Positions 15,551 to 24,001 of a stretch of DNA of 64,000 nt are shown in pieces. The translations under genes and the position numbers were made by a program. The DNA is taken from the NCBI GenBank assembly GCA_015066005.1, contig SVPF01000004.1, forward strand, positions 1-64,000, written 5' to 3'. Source of the DNA: Oscillospiraceae bacterium. Its GTDB lineage: Bacteria; Bacillota; Clostridia; Oscillospirales; Acutalibacteraceae. The notes beneath the pieces are model-generated. The model searched no databases. It worked only from the letters and a program-made list of their open reading frames with translations, and was not told where the DNA came from. Positions within the stretch are counted from its first letter, which is position 1. Every line of letters starts with the position of its first letter.

Positions 15551-15903
15551 AATTATAGTTTATCGGCAAGCCTTCCCCTTGAGGGGAAGGTGCCGAGTTT
15601 ACGAGGCGGATGAGGTGGAAAACCGTATAATTACTGCAAATTACACCTCATCAGTCACCTTCGGTGCCAGCTTCCCCTCAAGGGGAAGCCTTGACAGATA
15701 ACCCCAATTTAATTGAGCTCATCGTGTAGGGACAATTCACGAATTGTCCGTAAAACTTGGCAAATATATGGCGGGCGATCAACAATCGCCCCTACGAGTT
15801 ATATCAATCTAAATACATACGATTTACATCTGTCGCGGAGCGACACCTTAATTATTCATTTTTCATTATTCATCATTCATTCGCGCAGCGATAAACCCCA
15901 ATT
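15551..15903. mobile_element. MITE-like composite palindromic element 1
   Basis: No credible gene lies between noc and the aminotransferase. The 353-bp block begins AATTATAGTTTATC and ends GATAAACCCCAATT, terminal inverted repeats matching at 11 of 14 positions. Element 2 (19691-19934) has the same two ends, each preceded by TTCA. Inside are a large inverted repeat (GCTTCCCCT and GAGGTG arms, about 15567-15690), a second palindrome with GGACAATT and AATTGTCC, a third with GGGCGAT and ATCGCCC, and AT-rich ATTCATT repeats. There is no transposase, so it would be non-autonomous. Confidence 0.65.
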
Positions 15904-15925
15904 CACCTCACTTAATTAAAAACTC

Positions 15926-15954
15926 TTGCAAAATTTTATATTATATAGTATTAT
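15926..15954 (+). promoter_or_regulatory. Promoter of the aminotransferase gene
   Basis: TTGCAA (15926-15931), 17 bp, TATTAT (15949-15954), just outside element 1. Confidence 0.65.
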
Positions 15955-15987
15955 ATATTAGTTATCGAATAAAAGGAGAGTCAGTTT

Positions 15988-17259
15988 ATGCCAAGCTATT
16001 TGGAAATGACAAAGCCTGAGCTTCAAGCAGAGTTTGCTACTGTTAAAGCAGAATACGAAAAGCTTCGCTCAATGCATTTATCGCTTGATATGTCGCGCGG
16101 TAAGCCGGGCTTTGATAATATGGATATAAGCCAAAAAATGTTTGACCTTGTCGGAAACGACACCGGCTTTAAAAACATTGACGGTATTGACTGCCGCAAT
16201 TACGGCGGGCTTGATGGCTTAGTTGAGCTTAAAAAGCTTTTTGCCGAAATTTTAGAGCTTGATGAGCATCAAATAATCGTTGGCGGTAATTCGTCACTTA
16301 ATATGATGTTTGACACCATTGCGCAGGCTATGACACACGGTATGGGCGGTGAGCCTTGGTTTGAATGCAAAAACCGTAAGTTTTTATGCCCTGCCCCCGG
16401 TTACGACAGGCACTTTGCCATAACAGAATATTTTGGGTTTGAGCTTATAACCATTCCTACAAATGAAAACGGTCCCGATATGGATGAGGTTGAAAAATGG
16501 GTTAAGGACCCGTCGGTTAAGGGTATTTGGTGTGTGCCTAAATATTCAAACCCCATTGGTATTACCTATTCGGATGAGGTTGTACGCCGCATGGCCGCCT
16601 TAAAGCCTGCAGCCCCCGGCTTTAGAATTTTTTGGGATAACGCCTATGTTATTCACGACCTTTATGATGAGGGCGACAAGCTTTTAAACATTTACAGTGA
16701 ATGTGTGAAGGCAGGCAACCCCGATTTGCCTTTAATTTTTACCTCCTCTTCAAAAATCACCTTCCCCGGTGCAGGTGTTGCGGTTGAGGCAGGTAGCCCC
16801 AATAACGTTGAGCTTTTGAAGGGCAGAATGAAATATCAAACCATCGGTCCAGACAAGTTAAACCAGCTTCGCCACGCCCGTGTTTTTGAAAATGTTCAAG
16901 CAGTTAAAGAGCATATGGCAAAGCACGCCGAAATTTTAAGACCCAAGTTTGACGCTGTGCTTAATGCACTTGAAACACTTGAAGGCAAGGGCATTGCCAC
17001 TTGGACCAGACCTAAGGGTGGCTACTTTATAAGCCTTGATGTTATGGAAGGCTGCGCTAAAAGGGTTGAAATGCTTTGTGCAAACGCAGGTATGATTTTA
17101 ACCCCCGCAGGCGCTACCTACCCCTACGGAAATGACCCCAAAAACAGCAATTTAAGAATTGCGCCGTCATATCCGTCGGTGGCTGAAATTGAAAAAGCTT
17201 CACTTATACTTTGCACCGCCGTAAAATATGCGGCACTTGAAAAGCTTTTAAAGGATTAA
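15988..17259 (+). CDS. Aspartate aminotransferase, subgroup Ic (MocR-like fold I)
   Basis: A PLP-dependent fold I aminotransferase of 423 aa. The PLP-binding lysine is K256 in FTSSSKITFPGAG. Other cofactor and substrate residues are seen in GGNSSLNMMFD (about 99-109), PKYSNPIG (about 184), WDNAYVIHD with the pyridine-ring Asp (about 216) and the C-terminal Arg in NLRIAPS. The pattern with the N-terminal SRGKPG fits the Ic subgroup of aspartate aminotransferases, which have been shown in some bacteria to transaminate aspartate with 2-oxoglutarate. It is a single gene with its own promoter and AAAGGAGAG ribosome site, followed by the secDF promoter. Substrate specificity beyond aspartate is not certain. 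Confidence 0.88.
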   Translation: MPSYLEMTKPELQAEFATVKAEYEKLRSMHLSLDMSRGKPGFDNMDISQKMFDLVGNDTGFKNIDGIDCRNYGGLDGLVELKKLFAEILELDEHQIIVGGNSSLNMMFDTIAQAMTHGMGGEPWFECKNRKFLCPAPGYDRHFAITEYFGFELITIPTNENGPDMDEVEKWVKDPSVKGIWCVPKYSNPIGITYSDEVVRRMAALKPAAPGFRIFWDNAYVIHDLYDEGDKLLNIYSECVKAGNPDLPLIFTSSSKITFPGAGVAVEAGSPNNVELLKGRMKYQTIGPDKLNQLRHARVFENVQAVKEHMAKHAEILRPKFDAVLNALETLEGKGIATWTRPKGGYFISLDVMEGCAKRVEMLCANAGMILTPAGATYPYGNDPKNSNLRIAPSYPSVAEIEKASLILCTAVKYAALEKLLKD

Positions 17260-17264
17260 AGCAA

Positions 17265-17293
17265 TTGACTTTAGTTCTTAAATTTAGTATAAT
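17265..17293 (+). promoter_or_regulatory. Promoter of secD-secF
   Basis: TTGACT (17265-17270), 17 bp, TATAAT (17288-17293); ribosome site GTGGAGG precedes the secD ATG. Confidence 0.85.
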
Positions 17294-17325
17294 AAACAAA
17301 TAAATCACTTTAGTGGAGGATTATT

Positions 17326-18711
17326 ATGAAGTCCAAAAGAAAAGGTATTTTGCCGTTTTTCTTAGTTGCTGCCTTGATTTTAGCGTTAACCTTTACCGCT
17401 TTCTTCGGGGTTAAGAACTATTACGGCGATACAGAACTCGTTTATTTTAAGGGTGCAGACGATATCCGTTGGGGTATTGATATTCGCGGCGGTGTTGAAG
17501 CCGTATTTTCACCCGACAAGGAAGGCATTAAAATTACTGATGATGATATTGACGCAGCAAAGGCTATCCTTGAAACCCGTCTTGTAAACCAAAACATAAC
17601 CGACTATGAGGTTTACGCTGACAAAAACAACAACCAAATTATCGTTCGCTTCCCTTGGGCCGCTGACGAAAGTGACTTTGATGCTGCCTCTGCCGTGCAG
17701 GAGCTTGGCGCAACCGCGCTTTTGAAATTCTGCAAGGACGAGGATGCTGAAAAGGTAATTCTTACCGGTGCAGATGTTCAAAAAGCCACACCTGCTTACC
17801 AAGAGGTTGCAGAGGGTCAGTTCCAGTATGTTGTTCAGCTTGAGCTTAAATCAAGCGGTAAAACAAAGTTTGCCGCTGCAACCAAGGAACAGCTTAACAA
17901 AACCATTTCCATTTGGATGGATGATAGCATGATTTCGGCCCCAACCGTTAACAGCCAGATTACCGACGGTAAGGCAATTATCACGGGTATGGCAAACGCT
18001 GAAGAGGCTGAAGCACTTGCCGATAAAATTAACGCAGGCTCGCTTCCCTTTGCCTTAACCGTTGATGACAGCAAGCTTCAGGTTATTTCACCCACCCTTG
18101 GTAACGATGCACTTCGTGTAATGGTTATTGCAGGTTCTATCGCATTTGCGCTTGTTTGCGCACTTATGATTATCCGCTACCGCCTTAACGGTTTTGTTGC
18201 TTCGCTTGCACTTTTAGGTCAGCTTGCAGGCTCTATCGCTTGTATTTCGGGTTATTTCCCCAGCTTTGAAAGCTTTACACTTACTATCCCCGGTATTGCA
18301 GGTATTATCCTTTCTATCGGTGTTGGTGTTGACTGTAACGTAATCGCGGCTGAGCGTATCCGTGACGAATTCGAGAAGGGCAAAACTATTGACGGCGCTA
18401 TTGATTCGGGCTACAAAAACTCGCTTAGCGCAATCATTGACGGTAACGTTACAATCGTAATCGTTTCTATTGTGCTTATGGGCGCCTTCGGTACACCTGA
18501 CAGCTTATTAGCACAAATCTTCTCACCCTTAATGTCCCTCTTCGGTACATCTATTACCGGTTCTATCTACTCCTTCGGTTACACCTTATTAGTAGGTACT
18601 ATCTTCAATCTTATAATGGGTGTTCTTGCTTCCAGAATTATGATTAAGAGCATCTCAAAAATTAAGTTTTTGAGAAAACCCGCTTTATACGGAGGTAAGA
18701 AAAATGCGTAA
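17326..18711 (+). CDS. secD: Protein translocase subunit SecD
   Basis: One half of the SecDF complex, an RND-type membrane protein that uses the proton gradient to pull secreted proteins through SecYEG. Residues 8-28 form the first membrane helix. IRWGIDIRGGVEAVF (about 49-63) is the conserved DLRGG-like motif, the large extracytoplasmic domain spans about 65-255, and five more helices follow, with GVDCNVIAAERIRDE at about 340 holding the conserved transmembrane Asp. At 461 aa it is a compact SecD, typical for Firmicutes that have SecD and SecF as separate genes. It overlaps secF by 8 bp. Confidence 0.95.
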   Translation: MKSKRKGILPFFLVAALILALTFTAFFGVKNYYGDTELVYFKGADDIRWGIDIRGGVEAVFSPDKEGIKITDDDIDAAKAILETRLVNQNITDYEVYADKNNNQIIVRFPWAADESDFDAASAVQELGATALLKFCKDEDAEKVILTGADVQKATPAYQEVAEGQFQYVVQLELKSSGKTKFAAATKEQLNKTISIWMDDSMISAPTVNSQITDGKAIITGMANAEEAEALADKINAGSLPFALTVDDSKLQVISPTLGNDALRVMVIAGSIAFALVCALMIIRYRLNGFVASLALLGQLAGSIACISGYFPSFESFTLTIPGIAGIILSIGVGVDCNVIAAERIRDEFEKGKTIDGAIDSGYKNSLSAIIDGNVTIVIVSIVLMGAFGTPDSLLAQIFSPLMSLFGTSITGSIYSFGYTLLVGTIFNLIMGVLASRIMIKSISKIKFLRKPALYGGKKNA

Positions 18712-19633
18712 GTTTAATATTGATTTTAATAAAGCATTAAAACCCGTTTTAATTGTTTACCTTGCAATTTTTGTTGTCGGTATTATATGGTCGGTAATAT
18801 TTGGCGTTAAGCTTGATATTAACTTCTCGGGCGGTGCTAAGGTTTCATATTCTTACACAGGCGAGCTTGCCGATAAGGACATTAACGCAGTTGTTAAGGA
18901 ACACATCAAGAAGGATTATTCTTTAAGAAAATCCACCTCGCTTGCAGGCGATACTCAAACCTTTGAAATTTCGCTTTCAGGTAAAAACGCACTTCCTGCA
19001 AAAACACAGGAGGCTATGACCAAGGCTTTGGTTGAAAAGTTTAAGGATAATAAAATCGAGCTTTACGACTCTAACTCGGTTTCTCCCTCAATCGCAGGCT
19101 CATTCTTTGCTAAAAGTATGGTTGCCGTTTTAATTACCGCTGTTTTAGTTGTAATTTATGTAGGTATTCGCTTTAGAAAAATCGGTGGTGTTTCCGCCGG
19201 TATTACCGCACTTGTCTCACTGGTATTTGACGTACTTATAACCTTCTTTACCTGCGTTATCTTCGGCTTACAAATTGACTCCAACTATATTGCGGTTGTA
19301 CTTACAATGCTGGGTTATTCACTAAATGACACCATCGTTATTTACGACCGTATCCGTGAAAACCAAAGATACAATCCCGATATGGAAATTGGTCAGCTTG
19401 TAAATGAAAGTGTTAACACCGTTGTTATTCGTAACATTGTTACCACCGCAACAACACTTTTGGCAGTTACCACCATTATTGTTGTTTCCGAAATTTTCGG
19501 TCTTACAAGCCTACGCACCTTTGCAATTCCCATGGTATTCGGTTTGTTATCAGGCGCTATCTCTTCACTTTTCGTTTCAGGTCCCCTTTGGGTTCTTTGG
19601 CGTCGCCGCCGCATAGCAAAAGGCAAGAAATAA
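18704..19633 (+). CDS. secF: Protein translocase subunit SecF
   Basis: Partner of SecD. The first membrane helix is at about 13-33, then the LDINFSGGAKV motif (about 42-52), a small extracytoplasmic domain to about 135, and five more helices. The SLNDTIVIYDRIREN motif (about 205-219) contains the conserved Asp of proton relay, and NTVVIRNIVTTATTLLAV follows. A basic tail (RRRRIAKGKK) ends the protein in the cytoplasm. At 309 aa it matches family length. It ends shortly before a strong terminator, closing the secDF operon. Confidence 0.95.
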   Translation: MRKFNIDFNKALKPVLIVYLAIFVVGIIWSVIFGVKLDINFSGGAKVSYSYTGELADKDINAVVKEHIKKDYSLRKSTSLAGDTQTFEISLSGKNALPAKTQEAMTKALVEKFKDNKIELYDSNSVSPSIAGSFFAKSMVAVLITAVLVVIYVGIRFRKIGGVSAGITALVSLVFDVLITFFTCVIFGLQIDSNYIAVVLTMLGYSLNDTIVIYDRIRENQRYNPDMEIGQLVNESVNTVVIRNIVTTATTLLAVTTIIVVSEIFGLTSLRTFAIPMVFGLLSGAISSLFVSGPLWVLWRRRRIAKGKK

Positions 19634-19644
19634 ATTTTACATTA

Positions 19645-19676
19645 AACACGGCAGGAAATCCTGCCGTGTTTTTTTA
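19645..19676 (+). terminator. Terminator of secDF
   Basis: Stem 19645-19655/19660-19670 (11 bp, AACACGGCAGG) with an AAAT loop and a seven-T run. Confidence 0.9.
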
Positions 19677-19690
19677 TTTGCATATTTTCA

Positions 19691-19934
19691 AATTATAGTT
19701 TATCGGGCTAACGCCCAATGCGTAATTCGTAATGCGTAATTCGTAATTATTGTGCAAACCCTTGCCTCCATCTGATGAGGGAGGTGGATTTTTGCGAAGC
19801 AAAAAGACGGAGGGAGAGACCGAAAACACTGTAAATAAGCACTTTCTCTCCCTCAGTCACGAGTTCCTCGTGCCAGCTCCCTCGTCAGAGGGAGCCAATG
19901 ATATATCCATCCAACCGAGTGATAAACCCCAATT
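19691..19934. mobile_element. MITE-like composite palindromic element 2
   Basis: The stretch from the secF terminator to the sdpR promoter holds no gene. The 244-bp element has the same ends as element 1 (AATTATAGTTTATC and GATAAACCCCAATT) but different contents: short direct repeats of GCGTAATTCGTAAT at the left, then a large inverted repeat whose arms include CTCCATCTGATGAGGGAG and CTCCCTCGTCAGAGGGAG. Its right end stops 11 bp before the -35 of the next operon. No transposase. Confidence 0.6.
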
Positions 19935-19945
19935 TATAAAACATA

Positions 19946-19974
19946 TTGACAAGGCAGCAAGCGTATGCTATAAT
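19946..19974 (+). promoter_or_regulatory. Consensus promoter of the sdpR operon
   Basis: TTGACA (19946-19951), 17 bp, TATAAT (19969-19974); a full match to the sigma-70/SigA consensus. Confidence 0.9.
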
Positions 19975-19998
19975 ACATTTAACAATTAGGTTAAATGT
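19975..19998. promoter_or_regulatory. Palindromic operator, likely for the ArsR-type autorepressor
   Basis: ACATTTAAC-6-GTTAAATGT is a perfect 9-bp inverted repeat touching the -10 and covering the transcription start. This is the usual layout for an ArsR/SdpR autorepressor site. Confidence 0.75.
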
Positions 19999-20015
19999 TA
20001 AATAAGGAGGATACC

Positions 20016-20291
20016 ATGGCTTTACAAAATACGTTAAAAGCCCTTGCCGACCCCATACGGCGCGACATACTCAATATGCTAAAAAACGGGCCGCTTTCGG
20101 CTGGTGAAATTTGCGATGCATTTTCGGTTACCGATGCTTCAATTTCCCGTCATTTGTCGGTACTGAAGGATGCCGATTTAATTCGCGATAACCGCAAAGG
20201 CAAATTTATTTATTATGAAATTAACACCTCGGTTTTAGAGGAAACGTTATTATGGATTACTGATTTAAAAGGAGAAAATAGCAATGCTTAA
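20016..20291 (+). CDS. sdpR: ArsR/SmtB-family autorepressor, SdpR type
   Basis: A 91-aa winged-helix repressor. The start at ATG 20016 follows AAGGAGG by 5 bp; an earlier in-frame codon at 19995 lies inside the operator. ALADPIRRDILNML and GEICDAFSVTDASISRHLSVLKDA form the helix-turn-helix, and RKGKFIYYEIN is the wing. There is no metal-binding Cys motif, so it is not an ArsR metal sensor. The next gene is SdpI-like, and the SdpR-SdpI pair in B. subtilis couples immunity to repressor sequestration at the membrane. It overlaps the next gene by 8 bp. It probably binds the 19975-19998 palindrome. Confidence 0.85.
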   Translation: MALQNTLKALADPIRRDILNMLKNGPLSAGEICDAFSVTDASISRHLSVLKDADLIRDNRKGKFIYYEINTSVLEETLLWITDLKGENSNA

Positions 20292-21399
20292 AAAGAATTG
20301 GCTTAAAATATTAATTTCATCTTTAGTTACCCTTTCCCCTATTGCTTTCGGTCTTGCTGTATGGAACAAGTTACCCGAAACAATGTCTACACATTGGGGC
20401 ATTAGCGGTGAGGCCGACGGCTTTTCATCCCGCACCTTTGCTGTATTTGGTTTACCGCTGATTTTACTTGCGCTTAATTTTATTTGTATTGTTACCTCAT
20501 TTTTCGACAAAAAGAACCGCGGCACCAAAGTGCATAATATGATTTATTACATCATACCCCTCATTTCGCTTTTTACAAACGCAATAGTTTATTCAGCCGC
20601 ATTTGAAAAAACTTGGGATTTTGCCGCCATTATCCCCTTGGTTTTAGGCCTTTTGTTTGCCGTAATGGGCAACCTTATGCCGAAAATACGCCAAAACGGT
20701 ACTCTTGGTATTAAGACAAAATGGACCCTTCAAAGCGAAGAAAATTGGAACGCTACCCACCGCTTTGGCGGTAAGGTTATGGTAATTGCAGGGTTACTGG
20801 TTATGCTCACCGCATTTTTACCTGTGGTACCTATGTTTTTTACCACTATGGCAATTATTTTAATTGCAGTGTTTGCCGCTATGCTTTATTCTTACCTTTA
20901 TTATAAAAAAGAGGTTAAAAACGGCAAAACCGACTTTAACCACATTTGCCCTAAATTCAATAAAGTAGGCAAAATTATAAGCCTAATTGTTGTTCCCATT
21001 ATAATAATTGGTATTTGCATTGTAATGTTTACAGGCAGTATCAGCATAACCTACACCGACGACAGCTTTACGGTTGACAGCACCTACTATGACCCGCTAA
21101 CCATAAATTACAGCGATATTGAAGAAATTAAAGTAAAAGAAAACGACCAAATCGGTGTAAAGGAATTTGCCTTTAACAGCGCAAAATTATCGCTTGGTAA
21201 ATTTATTAACGATGAATTCGGCTCGCACACACGCTATACCTATAACGCCTGCAAAACTGTTGTGGTTATGAAAATTGACGGCAAAATCCTTGTTATTAAC
21301 GATAAAAACGATGACGTAACGCGCGAAATTTACCTTAAAATTTTAGGTAAAATTCAAAGCAACAGCGGTTTTATCACCGGCGAGGGGGAAGAAATATGA
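20284..21399 (+). CDS. SdpI/DUF1648 membrane protein with C-terminal PH-like domain
   Basis: The N-terminal part has the DUF1648 pattern (NKLPETMSTHWGISGEADGF at about 28-47), followed by SdpI-type helices with the NLMPKIRQNGTLGIKTKWTLQSEENW motif at about 135-160. In B. subtilis SdpI gives immunity to the SdpC toxin and acts as a signal receptor for SdpR. After about residue 230 come one more helix and a soluble domain (ITYTDDSFTV to the end), which looks like a bacterial PH-type domain and is absent from short SdpI proteins. No toxin gene is nearby, so the signal is unknown. It overlaps the ABC ATPase gene by 4 bp. Confidence 0.82.
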   Translation: MLKKNWLKILISSLVTLSPIAFGLAVWNKLPETMSTHWGISGEADGFSSRTFAVFGLPLILLALNFICIVTSFFDKKNRGTKVHNMIYYIIPLISLFTNAIVYSAAFEKTWDFAAIIPLVLGLLFAVMGNLMPKIRQNGTLGIKTKWTLQSEENWNATHRFGGKVMVIAGLLVMLTAFLPVVPMFFTTMAIILIAVFAAMLYSYLYYKKEVKNGKTDFNHICPKFNKVGKIISLIVVPIIIIGICIVMFTGSISITYTDDSFTVDSTYYDPLTINYSDIEEIKVKENDQIGVKEFAFNSAKLSLGKFINDEFGSHTRYTYNACKTVVVMKIDGKILVINDKNDDVTREIYLKILGKIQSNSGFITGEGEEI

Positions 21400-22274
21400 C
21401 CGCAATTAAAACCGAAAATTTAACTAAATATTATGGCAAAAGCCGTGGTATTATCGACCTGTCACTAACTGTTGAAGATGGCGACTTTTTTGGTTTTATC
21501 GGTCCTAACGGAGCAGGTAAAAGCACAACTATACGCACCCTTTTAGGCTTTATAAATTCAAACGGCGGCACCGCCGAGGTTTTAGGCCTAAACGTTAAAG
21601 AAAACAAAACCGAAATTTTAAAAAACGTCGGCTATCTTCCTGCAGACGCTTCATTTTATAAGGGTATGAAGGTAAAGGAAATTTTAAAGCTTTCAAGCAA
21701 TTTAAGAGGCCTTGACTGCAGTGAGGAAGCCAAAATTCTTTGCGAACGACTTGACCTAGACGTTAATAAAAAAATTGAAGAATTATCACTTGGCAACCGT
21801 AAAAAAGTGGGCATTGTTTGCGCTTTGCAGCATAAGCCACAGCTTTATATTTTAGATGAGCCGACAAGCGGACTTGACCCACTTATTCAGCACGAATTTT
21901 ACACAATTTTACAGGAACGCAATAACGAAGGTGCGACAATATTTTTATCCAGCCATATTTTGTCCGAAGTGGCGCGCTACTGCAAAAACGCCGCCATTAT
22001 TCGCGATGGAAAATTACTTGCCTGTGACAGCGTTTCTAACCTTTCACACAGTGACGTTAAACGTGTCACCCTTAAGGGCGCAACCGAAATTCCGCAAAAC
22101 GACAATATTCGTGACCTTAAAACCGAAAACGGCATAACAAGCTTTTTATATAACGGTAAATCAAACGCTTTAATTAGAGAACTTGTAAACCTTCACTTTG
22201 AAGACCTAACCATTACCGACCCTGAGCTTAGTGAGGTATTTATGCACTATTACAGAAAGGATGGCGAGCAGTAA
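21396..22274 (+). CDS. ABC transporter ATP-binding protein
   Basis: ATPase subunit of an ABC-2 type exporter with the permease that follows (1-bp overlap). Walker A is GPNGAGKST at about 35-43, the signature is a variant LSLGNRKKVG near 130, Walker B is LYILDEPTSGLDP near 150, and the switch His is in FLSSHILSEV. The last 70 residues form the C-terminal extension usual in CcmA/drug-efflux members. It is the third gene of the sdpR operon, which suggests export of a peptide or antimicrobial compound, or self-protection from one; the substrate is not determinable. Confidence 0.9.
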   Translation: MTAIKTENLTKYYGKSRGIIDLSLTVEDGDFFGFIGPNGAGKSTTIRTLLGFINSNGGTAEVLGLNVKENKTEILKNVGYLPADASFYKGMKVKEILKLSSNLRGLDCSEEAKILCERLDLDVNKKIEELSLGNRKKVGIVCALQHKPQLYILDEPTSGLDPLIQHEFYTILQERNNEGATIFLSSHILSEVARYCKNAAIIRDGKLLACDSVSNLSHSDVKRVTLKGATEIPQNDNIRDLKTENGITSFLYNGKSNALIRELVNLHFEDLTITDPELSEVFMHYYRKDGEQ

Positions 22275-23059
22275 TGACTTTACTTTTTCACGAGCTGAGA
22301 AAAAACCGAATTTCACTTTTAATTTGGACTGCCGCCATTACCTTTATGCTTGGCGTAACTATTGTTATTTTTCCTGAAATGGCAGGCCAAATGGGCGAAA
22401 TGGAAAATATGTTTGCCGAAATGGGCGCCTTTACCGAAGCCTTTGGTATGGACCGCATTAACTTTGGCGAATTTATTGGCTATTTTGGTATTGAATGCGG
22501 CAACGTTTTAGGTATGGGCGGTGCATTCTTTGCCGCTGTTGTAGGTATTACCGCCCTTTCAAGTGAAGAAAGCCACAACACCGCTGAATTTTTGCTGTCA
22601 CACCCTATTTCCCGCGCAAAAATTGTTGGCTTAAAATTATTGTCGGTAATATTACAAATTGTTATTTTAAACCTTATAGTTATTGGTATTGTTGTTTTGC
22701 TTACCGCAGTTATAATTGATAACCCACCCTTTAAAACAATGCTTTTAATATTTTTGGCATATTTCATTTTACAGCTCCAAATTGCATTTATTTGCTTTGG
22801 CGCCTCGGCATTTATAAAATCAAATGCAATTGGTCTTGGTATTGGTGTTGGGTTTATGCTTTATATGACAAATATTCTTTCGAACATTACCGATGACCTT
22901 AAACCTTTAAAATATCTTACGCCTTTTGCCTACACCGACAGCGCCGATATTATAACAAACAATCACTTAACCTATAAATACCTGTTTGTCGGTATTGCTT
23001 TTGCGGTTATTGGCGTTGCTTTGGCATTTATTAAATACACCAAAAAGGACATTGCTTAA
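22274..23059 (+). CDS. ABC-2 type transporter permease
   Basis: A 261-aa integral membrane protein with about six helices. ALSSEESHNTAEFLLSHPIS (about 94-113) is the family's cytoplasmic loop, which contacts the ATPase. It ends the sdpR-sdpI-ABC operon. Its stop codon overlaps that of the convergent gene 23056-23883 by 4 bp, so no room is left for a separate terminator between them. As with the ATPase, an exporter of a peptide or drug is the likely role. Confidence 0.85.
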   Translation: MTLLFHELRKNRISLLIWTAAITFMLGVTIVIFPEMAGQMGEMENMFAEMGAFTEAFGMDRINFGEFIGYFGIECGNVLGMGGAFFAAVVGITALSSEESHNTAEFLLSHPISRAKIVGLKLLSVILQIVILNLIVIGIVVLLTAVIIDNPPFKTMLLIFLAYFILQLQIAFICFGASAFIKSNAIGLGIGVGFMLYMTNILSNITDDLKPLKYLTPFAYTDSADIITNNHLTYKYLFVGIAFAVIGVALAFIKYTKKDIA

Positions 23060-23883
23060 TTAATAGTTTCGGCTATACCATCACATAATTCGCTGACTAA
23101 TTTATGCTCATTTATCATATGCCCGACGCCCTTATAAAAGCTGTTTGAAAGGGTGGGCTTTACGGTAGAGGCAAATACCTTCGGGCTACCGCTTCTGGCC
23201 GAAATTAGAAAGGACAAAAAACTACTGTTGAGCTGACGAAAGCTGTTAAAAATTTTCGTCAGCTCTTTTTTATTTGTTTTACCCATTTGTGAAAGTGAAA
23301 AACAAATGGCATTAAAGCTGTTTGCCGTATCCCGTAAATACTCTTTAGAATACCCGTTTATAGCGGTGGCAAAATCGTTATTGTTAAGCAAAAGCGACGG
23401 GTGCATAGCACCAATAACCGACCAAAAGTATATTTGATTAAAAACACAGTTATTGCTGTAAAACGGTGCAAATTTAACCGTAATAATGGGTGAATTTTGA
23501 GGCACCGAAATCCCGAAAATTGCGTTTATATAATTTTGCTCAAAAATATAGTGGTAAACCGACTGCTGTAAAATCGGATACCCGGACACCGCTTCAAGCT
23601 TTATTCTTTCAAGCAGTGCAATAAAGCGCGTATTCGTTTTAAATAAAATTGCAGGGCGTGAAGGTAAATTGCTTTTTTCGGAAGAATATTCGGCATATAT
23701 ACTTTTAAAAATTAAATCAATTTCCTTAATTTCTTGCAAAAATTCATCCTCCAAAACAGCGCTGCTTGATTTTATGGCCGATAAAAACGATTCAATATGC
23801 TGTATGGAATTTTCACACCAGAAAACAATTGCCTTGCGAAGAAACTCGGGTGGAAGGTTGTTTTTGCAGTTAATGTAATTCAT
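23056..23883 (-). CDS. Uncharacterised protein, possibly DUF2935 (hemerythrin-like)
   Basis: The only minus-strand gene in the 9-30 kb block. The 275-aa product is soluble and mainly helical. An N-terminal FWCENSIQHIESF and a C-terminal GHMINEHKLVSELCDG provide Glu/His pairs resembling the metal-ligand helices of DUF2935 proteins, which have two four-helix-bundle halves. The match is by pattern only and could be wrong. No signal peptide. It converges on the ABC permease gene with overlapping stops and is divergent from murD. Function unknown. Confidence 0.6.
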   Translation of the reverse strand: MNYINCKNNLPPEFLRKAIVFWCENSIQHIESFLSAIKSSSAVLEDEFLQEIKEIDLIFKSIYAEYSSEKSNLPSRPAILFKTNTRFIALLERIKLEAVSGYPILQQSVYHYIFEQNYINAIFGISVPQNSPIITVKFAPFYSNNCVFNQIYFWSVIGAMHPSLLLNNNDFATAINGYSKEYLRDTANSFNAICFSLSQMGKTNKKELTKIFNSFRQLNSSFLSFLISARSGSPKVFASTVKPTLSNSFYKGVGHMINEHKLVSELCDGIAETIN

Positions 23884-23929
23884 AAGCTTACCCCTTTATT
23901 AATTTTTTGGAAATTTGTGCCTTTAATTA

Positions 23930-23958
23930 TTGATATTTTATATATATTTAAGTATAAT
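23930..23958 (+). promoter_or_regulatory. Promoter of the murD operon
   Basis: TTGATA (23930-23935), 17 bp, TATAAT (23953-23958); ribosome site GGAGG lies just before the murD ATG. Confidence 0.8.
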
Positions 23959-24001
23959 ATATTTATATGCTGAATAAGTATGTCAAAACGGAGGTAGTCT
24001 T

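Noticed and set aside
15713..15919. 68-codon frame in element 1
   Set aside because: It runs through palindromes and ATTCATT repeats, without a ribosome site; it is not gene-like.
19750..19989. 79-codon frame in element 2
   Set aside because: It covers the element and the sdpR promoter; no ribosome site and low-complexity content.
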